Source: Hyphomicrobiales bacterium
GTDB taxonomy: Bacteria > Pseudomonadota > Alphaproteobacteria > Rhizobiales > Devosiaceae
DNA length: 64,000 bases
NCBI GenBank assembly: GCA_900470445.1
Contig: UCAU01000036.1
Location: forward strand, 1-64,000
Direction of reading: 5' to 3'
The translations under genes and the position numbers were made by a program. This document shows, piece after piece, positions 1 to 11,352 of this stretch. A model generated the notes under the pieces. That model worked only from the letters and a program-made list of their open reading frames with translations. It ran no database searches and was not told the DNA's origin. Position 1 is the stretch's first letter, and every line of letters begins with the position of its first letter.

Positions 1-31
1 CGCCGGAATGACACCGTGGTACATCGCAAGC

Positions 32-778
32 TCACCGCCCCATATACGCCCGAGCCACGTCCCCCACATTCCGCCAAAACGCCAGATCATGCGGCCTGCC
101 CTCCGGCCGCCATTCCGGATGCCATTGCACCGCCAGAATCGGCGCCGCCGTCCCGCTCGATGACACGGCCTCCACCACCCCATCGGGAGCACGCGCATTG
201 ACCACCAGCCCCTTGCCCAAGGCACCAATGGTCTGGAAATGCACACTATTGACCGCAAAAGGCCCTTCGCCCGCAATAGCCGCCAAAGGCGTACCGGGCA
301 CCACGTCCACGCTATGCCCATGGGCAAACATCAGGTCCAGATCAACCCCATCGGGCGCATGGTGCGCCAATGCCTGGTTGTTCCCATCACGCTGGTCCAC
401 CAGCGTGCCGCCCAGCGCCACATTGATTTCCTGCAAGCCCCGGCAAATCCCGAACACCGGCTTGCCCGCCGCCATGGCCGCCGCAATCAGCGCCGCCGCC
501 ATGCCATCGCGCGCCGGATCGAACGGCGCGCGCCCCGCCGCCGCACCATAGCGGCCCGGCTCGATATTGGATGTGGCGCCGGTCAAAAGGATCGCATCGA
601 GCCGCGCGACAATAGCCGCCGCATCGCTGAGATCCTCCACACTCGGACAGATCAGCGGCACCGCATCGGCATAGCGCGCCACCGCATCGACATAGCGCGC
701 CTTGACGATATAGGCGCCTTCGTCCTCAACGACATGGTTGGAAATAACCCCGATAACGGGCTTGGGGGAGATGGTCAT
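32..778 (-). CDS. Class I glutamine amidotransferase-like gamma-glutamyl hydrolase (peptidase C26, PuuD-like)
   Basis: Predicted cytosolic hydrolase of gamma-glutamyl amides, in the style of PuuD, which releases GABA from gamma-glutamyl-GABA. The 248-residue protein shows the class I amidotransferase triad: nucleophile C112 in GICRG and H220/E222 in QWHPEW. I start it at the ATG at 778, giving N-terminus MTISPKPVIG; the frame is open 23 codons further upstream, but that part looks unrelated to the family. No strong Shine-Dalgarno is visible. It lies beside gabT/gabD and a LysR gene, which supports a role in GABA or polyamine catabolism. The exact substrate is inferred from family and context. 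Confidence 0.85.
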   Translation of the reverse strand: MTISPKPVIGVISNHVVEDEGAYIVKARYVDAVARYADAVPLICPSVEDLSDAAAIVARLDAILLTGATSNIEPGRYGAAAGRAPFDPARDGMAAALIAAAMAAGKPVFGICRGLQEINVALGGTLVDQRDGNNQALAHHAPDGVDLDLMFAHGHSVDVVPGTPLAAIAGEGPFAVNSVHFQTIGALGKGLVVNARAPDGVVEAVSSSGTAAPILAVQWHPEWRPEGRPHDLAFWRNVGDVARAYMGR

Positions 779-892
779 GATGCTGCAATACTTGGGGAAA
801 GGTGCCCTTAAGCTCGGTTTGCGCGCCCGCTTCGTCAACCCAAACAATTTGTCAAAGCGGGCTGGACAGGGACAGCGCGGCGGCGAAAATCA

Positions 893-912
893 CGCGCTCG
901 CGTATGAGCGCG
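893..912 (-). terminator. Probable rho-independent terminator of the LysR gene
   Basis: Perfect 7-bp inverted repeat CGCGCTC/GAGCGCG with a 6-nt loop, just past the LysR stop at 922. On the minus strand it is followed by TGATTTTC. It separates the regulator from the hydrolase gene downstream. Confidence 0.55.
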
Positions 913-921
913 CGGGCCCCG

Positions 922-1812
922 CTAATCCAGCGGCAAATTCTCCTCCAGCCACCGCTCGAACCGCGCCAGCACCGCATCCCCCGCCCGCTGCGGCGAGGCT
1001 AGCAGATAATACCCGCCCAGCCGCACCTTGCTGGTCAAAATCTCCACCAGCCGTCCATCGTCGATCTCGGTCCCGGCGGTCAGCCGTGTCACCAGCGCAA
1101 TCCCTTGCCCGGCCAGCGCCGCGTCAAACCCCAGATTGGCATCCCACAGCCGCGGCCCCCGCAATTCGCTCCGCAGCGGAAACCCCATCGCCTCGAACCA
1201 GTCCGTCCATTGCTGCCGGCTCTCCTCGTGGATTAGCGGCGCGCGGGACAGCTCGGCCAGATCGGCCGGCGCACCATGCTGGGCAATCCAGGCCGGGCTG
1301 GCCGCCGGAAACATGCGCGGCGAGATCAGCCGTTCCGCGCCCGTGGGCAGCCGGTCGAACGAGCCGAACCCGATCATCAGGTCAGCCTCGCCCGCCGCAA
1401 AATCCGGCAGCCGGTCGATTGCCCGCAAGCTGATATCCACATCGCCCATCGCGGCCTCGATCTGCGACAGGCGCGGCGTCAGCCAGCGCGTCGCCAGCCC
1501 CGGCATGCACCAGATGCGCAACCCCGTCCGCCGCGACGCCGGACGCAATTCCGCAGTCGTATTGGCGATGATGCGGAAGGCGCGACTGGTAGCAGCAAAC
1601 AGCGCCTCGCCCTGCGCCGTCAACACCACCCCGCGCGGCGTCGCCGTCACCAAAGGCTGGCCCAGCCAATGTTCGAGATTACGCACATGCCGGCTCACCA
1701 CCGTATGGCTCACCCCGATATCGTCGGCCGCTTTGCGCATGCTGCCCATGCGGGCAACCGCCTCGAAGGCGCGCAGCATGATCAGCGGTGGCAGGGACAG
1801 CTTTTCGCTCAT
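922..1812 (-). CDS. LysR-family transcriptional regulator (GcvA-like)
   Basis: DNA-binding regulator of 296 residues, a normal LysR length. The N-terminal winged HTH covers about residues 7-65 (LRAFEAVARMGSMRKAADDI, then the recognition segment SHTVVSRHVRNLE). The rest is a substrate-binding effector domain. It is transcribed away from gabT across a 105-bp shared promoter, the usual arrangement for a LysR protein controlling the divergent operon. I infer that it controls gabT-gabD; the ligand is unknown, with GABA or a related compound plausible. Confidence 0.9.
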   Translation of the reverse strand: MSEKLSLPPLIMLRAFEAVARMGSMRKAADDIGVSHTVVSRHVRNLEHWLGQPLVTATPRGVVLTAQGEALFAATSRAFRIIANTTAELRPASRRTGLRIWCMPGLATRWLTPRLSQIEAAMGDVDISLRAIDRLPDFAAGEADLMIGFGSFDRLPTGAERLISPRMFPAASPAWIAQHGAPADLAELSRAPLIHEESRQQWTDWFEAMGFPLRSELRGPRLWDANLGFDAALAGQGIALVTRLTAGTEIDDGRLVEILTSKVRLGGYYLLASPQRAGDAVLARFERWLEENLPLD

Positions 1813-1904
1813 GAGTGGAAGCTTTAATGCACCACTCTGCCCAAATCAATCTGCTACCCCAATGTCATGCTCAACGCTAACAGTCCGCTCACCAATTCGC
1901 CGTG

Positions 1905-1915
1905 TGAGTGACTCA
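1905..1915. promoter_or_regulatory. Palindrome abutting the gabT start codon
   Basis: TGAGTGACTCA is a perfect odd palindrome ending 2 nt before the gabT ATG, where a Shine-Dalgarno would normally lie. It could be a regulator half-site in the divergent LysR/gabT promoter. Function is not shown by sequence alone. Confidence 0.3.
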
Positions 1916-1917
1916 AA

Positions 1918-3201
1918 ATGCTATCCAATGCCAGTCTCCAGGCGCGCCGCATCGCCGCCATTCCCCGCGGCCTCGCCAATGCCTTTCCCATCTATGCCGA
2001 GCGCGCGGAAAACGCCGAAATCTGGGACATTGAGGGCAAACGCTACATCGATTTTGCCGGCGGCATCGCCGTGCTCAATACCGGCCACCGCCACCCCAAA
2101 GTGCTCAAAGCCGTCCGCGACCAGCTCGACCGCTTCACCCACACCGCCTTCCAGATTTTGCCCTATGAGCCCTATGTCGCGCTCTGCGAACGGCTCAACG
2201 CGCTGGCTCCATTCTCCGCTCCGGCCAAGTCCATCCTGCTCTCGACCGGCGCCGAAGCTGTTGAAAATGCAATAAAAATCGCCCGCGCTGCCACCGGTCG
2301 TCCCGGCGTCATCGCCTTCAGCGGCGGCTTCCACGGCCGCACCACCCTCACGATGGCACTGACCGGCAAGGTCGCCCCCTACAAGGTCAAATTCGGCGTC
2401 GCCCCACCCGCCATCTACCACTTGCCCTTCCCCGCCGAGAGCCACGGCGTCAGCACCGTCGACACGCTCAAAGCCCTCGAAACCCTGTTCCGCGCCGACA
2501 TCGCTCCCAGTGATGTTGCTGCCATCATCATCGAACCCGTCCAGGGCGAAGGCGGCTTCCTGCCCGCTCCCACCGAATTGCTCAAAGCCCTCCGCAAAAC
2601 CTGCGACACCCACGGCATTATCCTGATCGCCGACGAGGTCCAGACCGGCTTTGCCCGCACCGGAAAAATGTTTGGCATCGAGCATTCCGGCGTCGAACCG
2701 GACCTAGTGACGGTGGCCAAATCCCTGGCCGGCGGCTTCCCGCTGTCGGGCGTTATCGGCAAGGCAAACATCATGGATGCGGCCGAGCCCGGCGGGCTGG
2801 GCGGCACCTATGCGGGCAGTCCGATTGCCTGCGCAGCGGCGCTTGCCGTGCTCGATATCATCGCCGAGGAAGGCCTGCTGCAGCGCGCTGACGAGCTGGG
2901 CGGCCTCATTCGTAAGTCATTGGGCGATATCGTCATTCGCAAGGATGCATTGCCCATCACCGCCATTCGCGGCCCCGGCGCCATGATCGCTTTCGACATC
3001 GTCGACCGGCAGGGCAAGCCCGATGCCGCGGCGACCAAGCGGGTGATCGCGGCGGCGCTGGAGGATGGGCTCGTCTTGTTGTCCTGTGGCATCCATGGCA
3101 ACACCATCCGCGTTCTCAATCCGCTGACCATTTCCGACGCCGTGCTGGCCGAGGGCCTGGACAAGCTCACTAACGCCCTCGTCGCCTCCAATATCGAATA
3201 G
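1918..3201 (+). CDS. gabT: 4-aminobutyrate aminotransferase
   Basis: Class III PLP-dependent aminotransferase of 427 residues. It converts GABA plus 2-oxoglutarate to succinate semialdehyde plus glutamate in the cytosol. Family features are visible: the PLP-phosphate region LLSTGAEAVENAIK (about 107-120), FHGRTTL, the IADEVQTGFARTG block with D239, and the Schiff-base lysine K268 in VAKSLAGGFPLSG. The N-terminus aligns well with GabT proteins, so the ATG at 1918 is likely correct although no Shine-Dalgarno is evident. The gene is followed after 9 bp by gabD, the next enzyme of the GABA shunt. Confidence 0.95.
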   Translation: MLSNASLQARRIAAIPRGLANAFPIYAERAENAEIWDIEGKRYIDFAGGIAVLNTGHRHPKVLKAVRDQLDRFTHTAFQILPYEPYVALCERLNALAPFSAPAKSILLSTGAEAVENAIKIARAATGRPGVIAFSGGFHGRTTLTMALTGKVAPYKVKFGVAPPAIYHLPFPAESHGVSTVDTLKALETLFRADIAPSDVAAIIIEPVQGEGGFLPAPTELLKALRKTCDTHGIILIADEVQTGFARTGKMFGIEHSGVEPDLVTVAKSLAGGFPLSGVIGKANIMDAAEPGGLGGTYAGSPIACAAALAVLDIIAEEGLLQRADELGGLIRKSLGDIVIRKDALPITAIRGPGAMIAFDIVDRQGKPDAAATKRVIAAALEDGLVLLSCGIHGNTIRVLNPLTISDAVLAEGLDKLTNALVASNIE

Positions 3202-3210
3202 GAGTCCCGC

Positions 3211-4656
3211 ATGCGCGCCCTGACCGATCCGACCCTGTTGCGGTCGCAGAGCTTCATCGATGGCCAGTTTACCGGTGATGCCGCGCTGGCCGTGACCAAC
3301 CCGGCCAATGGCGAAATTCTGGGCCATGTCCCCAATCACGGCGCGGCAGAAGCCACGATTGCCGTGGACGCAGCAGCCAAGGCGTTCCACCCCTGGGCCG
3401 CCCGCACGGCCAAGGACCGCAGCGCCGTGCTGCGCAAATGGTTCGAGCTGATCATGGCTGCTCGCACAGATCTCGCCACCATTCTCACCAGCGAGCAGGG
3501 CAAGCCCTTTGCCGAGGCGCTGGGCGAAATCGACTACGCTGCCTCCTACATCGAATTCTACGCCGAAGAGGCCAAGCGTGTGGCGGGCGAATTGCTGCCC
3601 TCGCACCGCGCTGATGCTCGGATCATGGTGCTGCGCCAGCCGATCGGCGTGGTCGCGGCGATCACGCCGTGGAATTTCCCGGCCGCGATGATCACCCGCA
3701 AGGTTGCGCCTGCACTGGCTGCAGGCTGCACAGTGGTTCTCAAGCCCGCGCCCGAGACGCCGCTGACGGCGCTGGCATTGGCGGAACTCGCCCAGCGCGC
3801 CGGCTTCCCGGCCGGGACCATCAACGTCATCACCGGCGACGCCATCGCCATCGGCGGCGTACTGACCAGCCATCCCAAAGTGCGGTTGGTGGGGTTCACC
3901 GGCTCGACCGAAGTGGGCAAAATCCTGATGCGGCAGGCCGCCGGTACGGTCAAGAAAGTGGCGCTCGAACTGGGCGGCAATGCGCCGTTCATCGTGTTCG
4001 ACGATGCCGATATCGACGCGGCGGTCGAGGGCGCGATCCTCTCCAAATTCCGCAATATGGGCCAGACTTGCGTGTGCACCAACCGCATCTATGTGCAGGA
4101 CAAGGTGCATGACGTCTTTGTCGAAAAGCTCATCGCCAAGGTGCAGGCGCTCAAGGTCGGCGATGGTTTTGCCGAGGGCGTGGTGCAGGGACCGCTGATC
4201 ACCGAAGACGCGGTGGAAAAGGTCGAGACGCACATCGCAGACGCCCTCGCCAAGGGCGCCGAAATCGCGCTGGGCGGCAAAAGGCACGAATTAGGCCAGA
4301 CCTTCTTCGAACCCACAGTGCTGACCGGCGTAACCGGCGATATGCAGTTGGCGCAGGAGGAGACCTTTGGCCCGGTAGCGCCGGTTTTCCGCTTCACCAC
4401 CGAGGACGAAGTGATCGCGGCAGCCAATGCCACCGAAACCGGGCTCGCAGCCTATTTCTATTCCCAGAACGCCGCACGGCTGTTCCGGGTCATGGAGCGG
4501 CTGGAATATGGCATGGTCGGCATCAATACCGGGCTGATCTCCACCGAACTGGCGCCCTTTGGCGGCGTCAAGGAAAGCGGCAATTCCCGCGAAGGGTCTG
4601 CGCACGGGATATTGGAATTCACCGAGCTGAAATATGCCTGTGTAGGTGGGCTCTAG
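3211..4656 (+). CDS. gabD: Succinate-semialdehyde dehydrogenase (NAD(P)+)
   Basis: Aldehyde dehydrogenase of 481 residues that oxidises succinate semialdehyde to succinate, completing the GABA shunt. Catalytic residues are in place: N155 in TPWNFP, general base E253 in LELGG, nucleophile C287 in GQTCVC. The second cysteine two residues after the nucleophile matches the CVC arrangement of bacterial GabD. It sits 9 bp after gabT with a GGAG ribosome site in the gap (taggagtcccgc before the ATG), so the two are co-transcribed. Confidence 0.95.
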   Translation: MRALTDPTLLRSQSFIDGQFTGDAALAVTNPANGEILGHVPNHGAAEATIAVDAAAKAFHPWAARTAKDRSAVLRKWFELIMAARTDLATILTSEQGKPFAEALGEIDYAASYIEFYAEEAKRVAGELLPSHRADARIMVLRQPIGVVAAITPWNFPAAMITRKVAPALAAGCTVVLKPAPETPLTALALAELAQRAGFPAGTINVITGDAIAIGGVLTSHPKVRLVGFTGSTEVGKILMRQAAGTVKKVALELGGNAPFIVFDDADIDAAVEGAILSKFRNMGQTCVCTNRIYVQDKVHDVFVEKLIAKVQALKVGDGFAEGVVQGPLITEDAVEKVETHIADALAKGAEIALGGKRHELGQTFFEPTVLTGVTGDMQLAQEETFGPVAPVFRFTTEDEVIAAANATETGLAAYFYSQNAARLFRVMERLEYGMVGINTGLISTELAPFGGVKESGNSREGSAHGILEFTELKYACVGGL

Positions 4657-4990
4657 GTGCGCGCTTTGGCGCTTGGCCGGCTTCTCTGACCGACATTTCG
4701 GTTGCGCTTCGAAAATTGATAGTTCCCAGGTAGCGGTATCGTCCGTGACATAGGTGATATTGCCACGACGGGCGGAACCAGAGGCCCGCGGCCGTTTCGG
4801 GGGTGCATAATTAATCATCGAAAAATGCTGGATTCCGGTGAGTATCCGCGCCGCGGGGGAGCGGGCTTTATGACATGCCCTGGAGCATGTCGCTTGCCGG
4901 CCATTTTCACTGCTTTCGCCGCCTTTGAGCTGGCGTTGCGAGCACTGGACTCCAACCGTCCAAATCGCACGGAAAACGTGATCCTTGGGG
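4657..4990. other. Non-coding gap between gabD and a convergent LysR gene
   Basis: No convincing gene. The gap is moderately AT-rich around 4700-4830 and holds a hairpin at 4872-4891 (GACATGC, 6-nt loop, GCATGTC), placed where either flanking convergent gene could terminate but without a T-tract. A minus-strand frame from about 4818 runs into gabD antisense and resembles nothing I recognise. Confidence 0.5.
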
Positions 4991-5887
4991 TTAAGTCTGC
5001 CGGTAGCGCAAGGCCTCGATCAGCCTGGAGAACGCCGGAGACGTCTGCCGCCGGCTGGGATAATAGAGGTGATAGCCATCGAAAGTTGGCATCCAGCCTT
5101 CCAGCACGCGGATTAGTCGGCGTGCTTCGACATGATGCTGAACTATGTCTTCGGGAATGCAGGCCAAGCCCGCCCCGAAAAGAGCCGCGGACAGAATGTG
5201 GGTGCTGTTGCCGAAGGCCAGTTGGCCTTCGACGCGCACATTGAGACGGCGACCGTCCTGCTCGAACTCCCAGGCATAATGGCCGCCATAGGTTGGCAGG
5301 CGCAGATTGATGCAGACGTGGTCGGTCAAATCTTGCGGCGTCAACGGCAGTTGCCGGCCTTCGAAATAGCTTGGCGAGCCCACCACGGCCATGCGCCAAT
5401 CCGGTCCTATCCGCACGGCGATCATGTCTTTGGCGAGCTGTTCGCCCAGACGAACGCCCGCGTCGTAACGCTGGGCAACAATGTCCACGAAGCCGTTCTC
5501 GGCGATAATCTCCAACTGGATGTCGGGATAATCCCTGGTGAAATCCTGCAATCTTGGCCAGAGCACCGCATTGACGGCATGTTCGCCAGCGGTCAACCGG
5601 ATCGTACCAGCTGGCTTGTCGCGGAATTCACTGACCTGCTCGAGCGCGGTATCGACTTCCTGAAACCGGGGCTCGACCGTGGCCAGCAGCCGTTCGCCTG
5701 CGTCTGTCGGAGACACACTCCTCGTACTGCGCGTCAGTAACCTGACGCCCAGCCGCTTTTCCAACCGGATAAGGGCATGGCTGAGTGCTGATTGGGAAAC
5801 ACCAAGGCGTGCCGCGGCGCGCGTGAAGCTGCGCTCCTGCGCGATGGTGATGAAGGCTATGAGGTCGGCAACGTTCTCGCGGTTCAT
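4991..5887 (-). CDS. LysR-family transcriptional regulator
   Basis: 298-residue LysR protein. The HTH (ERSFTRAAARLGVSQSALSH) is at the N-terminus and a type 2 periplasmic-binding-like effector domain follows. I start it at the ATG at 5887 (MNRENVADL), although an in-frame ATG lies 3 codons upstream. It diverges from the cupin/aldo-keto reductase operon and probably controls it. It is clearly paralogous to the LysR at 29283-30176: both contain KDMIAVRIGPDWR and DAGVRLGE. The ligand is unknown. Confidence 0.9.
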   Translation of the reverse strand: MNRENVADLIAFITIAQERSFTRAAARLGVSQSALSHALIRLEKRLGVRLLTRSTRSVSPTDAGERLLATVEPRFQEVDTALEQVSEFRDKPAGTIRLTAGEHAVNAVLWPRLQDFTRDYPDIQLEIIAENGFVDIVAQRYDAGVRLGEQLAKDMIAVRIGPDWRMAVVGSPSYFEGRQLPLTPQDLTDHVCINLRLPTYGGHYAWEFEQDGRRLNVRVEGQLAFGNSTHILSAALFGAGLACIPEDIVQHHVEARRLIRVLEGWMPTFDGYHLYYPSRRQTSPAFSRLIEALRYRQT

Positions 5888-5901
5888 GGATGCCATCTAT
5901 C

Positions 5902-5916
5902 ATGAATCTCATTCAT
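5902..5916. promoter_or_regulatory. Candidate LysR operator
   Basis: ATGAAT-CTC-ATTCAT, a perfect 6-bp inverted repeat with a 3-nt spacer in the 106-bp divergent region between the LysR gene and the cupin operon. Position and symmetry suit a regulator site; this is unproven. Confidence 0.35.
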
Positions 5917-5993
5917 AGGCTCTAGCAGGGTGATCCCACTAATCACATGAGTGGAACAGGCCTACCTTGTGCTTGCAACAGGGGAGAGCTGTG

Positions 5994-6418
5994 ATGAAAA
6001 TTCAACGTGCGGGTTCGCAGCCTTCCGGCAAAGGGCCAGCGGAATGGTTCACCGGCGCCGTTCGGATCGATCCACTCTATGGGGTGGAGGCGCCCAATAC
6101 CATGGCAGGCAATATCGTCACCTTCGAACCCGGTGCCCGTACAGCCTGGCACACCTATCCGCTTGGACAGACGCTGATCATCATGGCGGGACGCGGCCTG
6201 GTGCAAAAACAGGACGGCCCGCTCGAAACTGTGCTGTCCGGTGATGTGGTGCGCTTCGGGTCAGGGGAAAAGCACTGGCACGGCGCCAGTGCCGAGACAG
6301 CCATGACCCATATCGCCATCCAGGAATCGCTCGACGGCAAAGCGGTCGATTGGCTCGAGCAGGTCAGCGACCCACACTATGCGGCGCATGCGAATAACAC
6401 CCTGAAGGATCATCTCTC

Positions 6419-6422
<4 letters not shown>
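5994..6422 (+). CDS. Cupin-domain protein of the GtHNL ((R)-hydroxynitrile lyase)-like family
   Basis: Small single-domain beta-barrel cupin of 142 residues. The start at 5994 is set by GGGGAG about 8 nt upstream. Alignment by eye with the manganese cupin GtHNL of Granulicella runs without gaps over the conserved core (GKGPA.WFTG, VTFEPGARTAWHT.PLGQT, GEKHWHG, LDGKAVDW). In that family the metal is held by H53, H55, Q59 and H94. Here H53, Q59 and H94 are kept, but position 55 is tyrosine (codon TAT at 6156-6158). Lyase activity is therefore doubtful, and most members of this family have no proven role. It overlaps the next gene by ATGA, so the two are translationally coupled. Confidence 0.85.
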
Positions 6423-8888
<2,466 letters not shown>

Positions 8889-8972
8889 CCTTAAGCCCGG
8901 CAATGCCGAGACGTCGTATAGGCAGCGTTGGCCTTGTTTAGAAGCGGATCCACAACACCAAGGAAAAAACTC

Positions 8973-9989
8973 ATGTTCGGAACCATAATGTACGCACCGG
9001 GCGATGTCCGGTACGAGGAATTGCCCGAGCCCACTATCCTCAAGCCGACCGACGCGATCATCAAGCTGTCGGCCACTTGCGTGTGCGGCTCTGATCTCTG
9101 GCCCTATCGTGGCGCCAACGAAATCACCGCGCCCATGCATATGGGCCATGAATATTGCGGCGTCGTGGTCGAAGTCGGCAGCGAAGTAAAAACCGTCAAG
9201 CCAGGCCAGTTCGTGGTCGGCTCATTTGTGCTGTCCGACAACACTTGCCCGCACTGCGCCCACGGCTTCCAGTCCTCCTGCGAACAGCGCGAGTTCATGA
9301 CTGGCGCGCAGGCGCAATTTGCCCGTGTGCCGCTCGCTGATGGCACACTGGTCGCCACGGACGAGCATCCGGCCGACGACCTGATCCCGAGTCTTCTGGC
9401 AGTGTCCGACGTGCTCGGCACGGGCTGGTATGCGGCCGACGCCGCGCGCGTTCAGGCCGGTTCGACCGTGGTCGTCGTTGGCGATGGCGCGGTGGGGCTG
9501 ATGGGCGTGCTGGCTGCCAAGCAGATGGGGGCCGGCCGCATCATTGCCATGAGCCGCCATAAGAGCCGCCAGGACCTCGCTCTGGAATATGGCGCCACCG
9601 ACATTGTCGCCGAGCGTGGTGAGGACGGCATCGCCAAGATCAAGCAGATGACCAACCGTATCGGTGCAGATTCAGTCCTTGAATGCGTCGGCACTCAGCA
9701 ATCCATGAATCAGGCGCTGCAGGTTGCCCGTCCCGGCTCGATGATCGGTTATGTCGGCGTGCCTCATGGCGTGACCTTCGATGGTCAGAACCTGTTCTTC
9801 ACCCAGGTGGGTATGCTGGGCGGCCCGGCGCCGGTGCGTCGTTTCCTGCCGCATCTGATGGACCTCGTGCTCACCCGCAAGATCAATCCAGGCAAGGTGT
9901 TCGACCTGCAAATCCCATTGGCCGATGTTGCCGAGGGCTACCAGGCCATGGACGAACGCCGCGCCATCAAGACGCTGCTGCGGGTCTAA
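8973..9989 (+). CDS. Zinc-dependent medium-chain alcohol dehydrogenase
   Basis: 338-residue MDR oxidoreductase. Catalytic zinc ligands are C38 (CVCGSD) and H59/E60 (GHE), and the Rossmann motif is VVVVGDGAVGLMG. The structural-zinc lobe keeps only three cysteines (C92, C95, C103), as in several bacterial threonine-dehydrogenase-like members. The start at 8973 follows AAGGA. It is separated from the preceding gene by 84 bp with no visible terminator, so it may share the operon. The substrate is unknown. Confidence 0.9.
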   Translation: MFGTIMYAPGDVRYEELPEPTILKPTDAIIKLSATCVCGSDLWPYRGANEITAPMHMGHEYCGVVVEVGSEVKTVKPGQFVVGSFVLSDNTCPHCAHGFQSSCEQREFMTGAQAQFARVPLADGTLVATDEHPADDLIPSLLAVSDVLGTGWYAADAARVQAGSTVVVVGDGAVGLMGVLAAKQMGAGRIIAMSRHKSRQDLALEYGATDIVAERGEDGIAKIKQMTNRIGADSVLECVGTQQSMNQALQVARPGSMIGYVGVPHGVTFDGQNLFFTQVGMLGGPAPVRRFLPHLMDLVLTRKINPGKVFDLQIPLADVAEGYQAMDERRAIKTLLRV

Positions 9990-9994
9990 ATCGA

Positions 9995-10084
9995 ATGGCC
10001 AACCTCATTGATATGGACTCCCAGCAGGTAGTTTCTGCGGACCAGCCCGATCTGGTCGCGGATATGCACAAGGCGACCCCATGA
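9995..10084 (+). CDS. Possible 29-residue leader ORF
   Basis: ATG at 9995 opens a 29-codon frame whose TGA overlaps the ATG of the downstream transporter (ATGA at 10081-10084), so it could couple translation. The product is acidic and hydrophilic (MANLIDMDSQQVV at its N-terminus) with no recognised domain. No clear Shine-Dalgarno precedes it. It may simply be spacer. Confidence 0.25.
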   Translation: MANLIDMDSQQVVSADQPDLVADMHKATP

Positions 10085-11295
10085 CTGTCTCCTCAGCAAG
10101 TACCAGTGCCCAAAACTATCGAGGTATCTGGCTGACGATATTGCTCAGCCTGCTGCTCGGCTTTGCCTCGATTTCAACAGATCTATACCTGCCGGCCATG
10201 CCCAGCATGGGCGCGCAGCTTGGCGCGAGCCAGGGGCAGCTTGAACTCACGGTTTCGGGTTATCTGATGGGATTTGCGCTCGGCCAGCTATTTTGGGGGC
10301 CGGTCAGCGACCGCTTCGGGCGCAAGGTCCCGCTTATGTTGGGGATTGCCATCTTCGTTGTTGGCGCTGCCGGCTGTGCCTTATCAACGGATGCGACCCA
10401 ATTGATCGCCGCGCGCATCGTGCAGGCCCTTGGTGCGAGTGCTGCGGTGGTTCTAGGCCGCGCCATGGTGCGGGACCTGTTCCACAGGGATGAGGCTGCA
10501 CGCATGCTCTCGACGCTGATGTTGATCATGGGAATTGCCCCCATGATCGGCCCGTCGGTGGGGGCACAAATCCTCGCCTTGTCATCCTGGCAGTCCATAT
10601 TTTGGGTTCTGGTTGGGGTAGGCGGGGTAACGCTGATCGGGTTGGCAAGGACGGCCGAGTCTCTGCCCAGGTCCATGCGTGGCGAGCGCAATCTGGCGCA
10701 GGCATTCCTGGCCTATGGGCCGCACTTCAAAAACGCCAAGCTGATGGCGCACGCGATGATCCTTGGCTGTTTTGGTGCCGGCGTATTCGCCTATGTCGCC
10801 GGATCGTCCTTCGTTTTCATCGAGTATTTCTCACTTTCGCCGCAGGCCTACGGCCTGATCTTTGCTTCCGGCATTGGCGGCATCATGCTCTCCAACGCTG
10901 TCAACTTGCGGCTTGTCGGCAGGTTTGGGAGCAACCGCATGTTGTTTATCGGAACCTCAATTGCCGCAGTGGCGGGACTTCTCATTTTGCTCGTGGCGTC
11001 GACAGGCTGGGGCGGCTGGATCGGGTTCTCCATCGCGCTCTTTGCCTATATCGGCATGAATGGCCTTATCGGTGCCAATGCCATTGCCGGCGGCCTCTCC
11101 AGTGTGGAGCAGGGAACGGGCTCGGCTTCGGCTCTGCTTGGGTTTGCCCAATATGGCGGGGGCATGGTTGGCTCTGCCCTGATCGGTTTGCTGGCCAATG
11201 GTACGCCTATGCCGATGGCATTGATCATCAGCGTCAGTACGACATGCGCGGTCGTGATCAGCCTGACTGTCAGTCGGCGGCAGGCTTCCCAATAA
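10081..11295 (+). CDS. Bcr/CflA-family MFS drug exporter
   Basis: 404-residue inner-membrane exporter with 12 predicted helices. The Bcr/CflA hallmarks are present: STDLYLPAMP in the first helix region, motif A (GPVSDRFGRKVPLM, about 72-85) and the motif C region GIAPMIGPSVGAQI. The family exports bicyclomycin, chloramphenicol or cysteine by proton antiport. Its place after the redox cassette suggests export of a toxic substrate or product. It converges on a LacI gene with 57 bp between the stops. Confidence 0.9.
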   Translation: MTVSSASTSAQNYRGIWLTILLSLLLGFASISTDLYLPAMPSMGAQLGASQGQLELTVSGYLMGFALGQLFWGPVSDRFGRKVPLMLGIAIFVVGAAGCALSTDATQLIAARIVQALGASAAVVLGRAMVRDLFHRDEAARMLSTLMLIMGIAPMIGPSVGAQILALSSWQSIFWVLVGVGGVTLIGLARTAESLPRSMRGERNLAQAFLAYGPHFKNAKLMAHAMILGCFGAGVFAYVAGSSFVFIEYFSLSPQAYGLIFASGIGGIMLSNAVNLRLVGRFGSNRMLFIGTSIAAVAGLLILLVASTGWGGWIGFSIALFAYIGMNGLIGANAIAGGLSSVEQGTGSASALLGFAQYGGGMVGSALIGLLANGTPMPMALIISVSTTCAVVISLTVSRRQASQ

Positions 11296-11352
11296 ACCTA
11301 TGCAATGCCCGCCCGCATCGGCTGCAGAGAAATCGACATTCAGTTTTTGAGG

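Noticed and set aside
2917-4287. 456-codon minus-strand frame opposite gabT/gabD
   Set aside because: Antisense shadow of two unmistakable enzymes in GC-rich DNA; Arg/His/Gly-rich translation with no domain.
4872-4891. GACATGC/GCATGTC hairpin as a possible RNA gene, repeat or attachment site
   Set aside because: Single short stem with no T-tract, no flanking direct repeats and no integrase nearby; at most a terminator.
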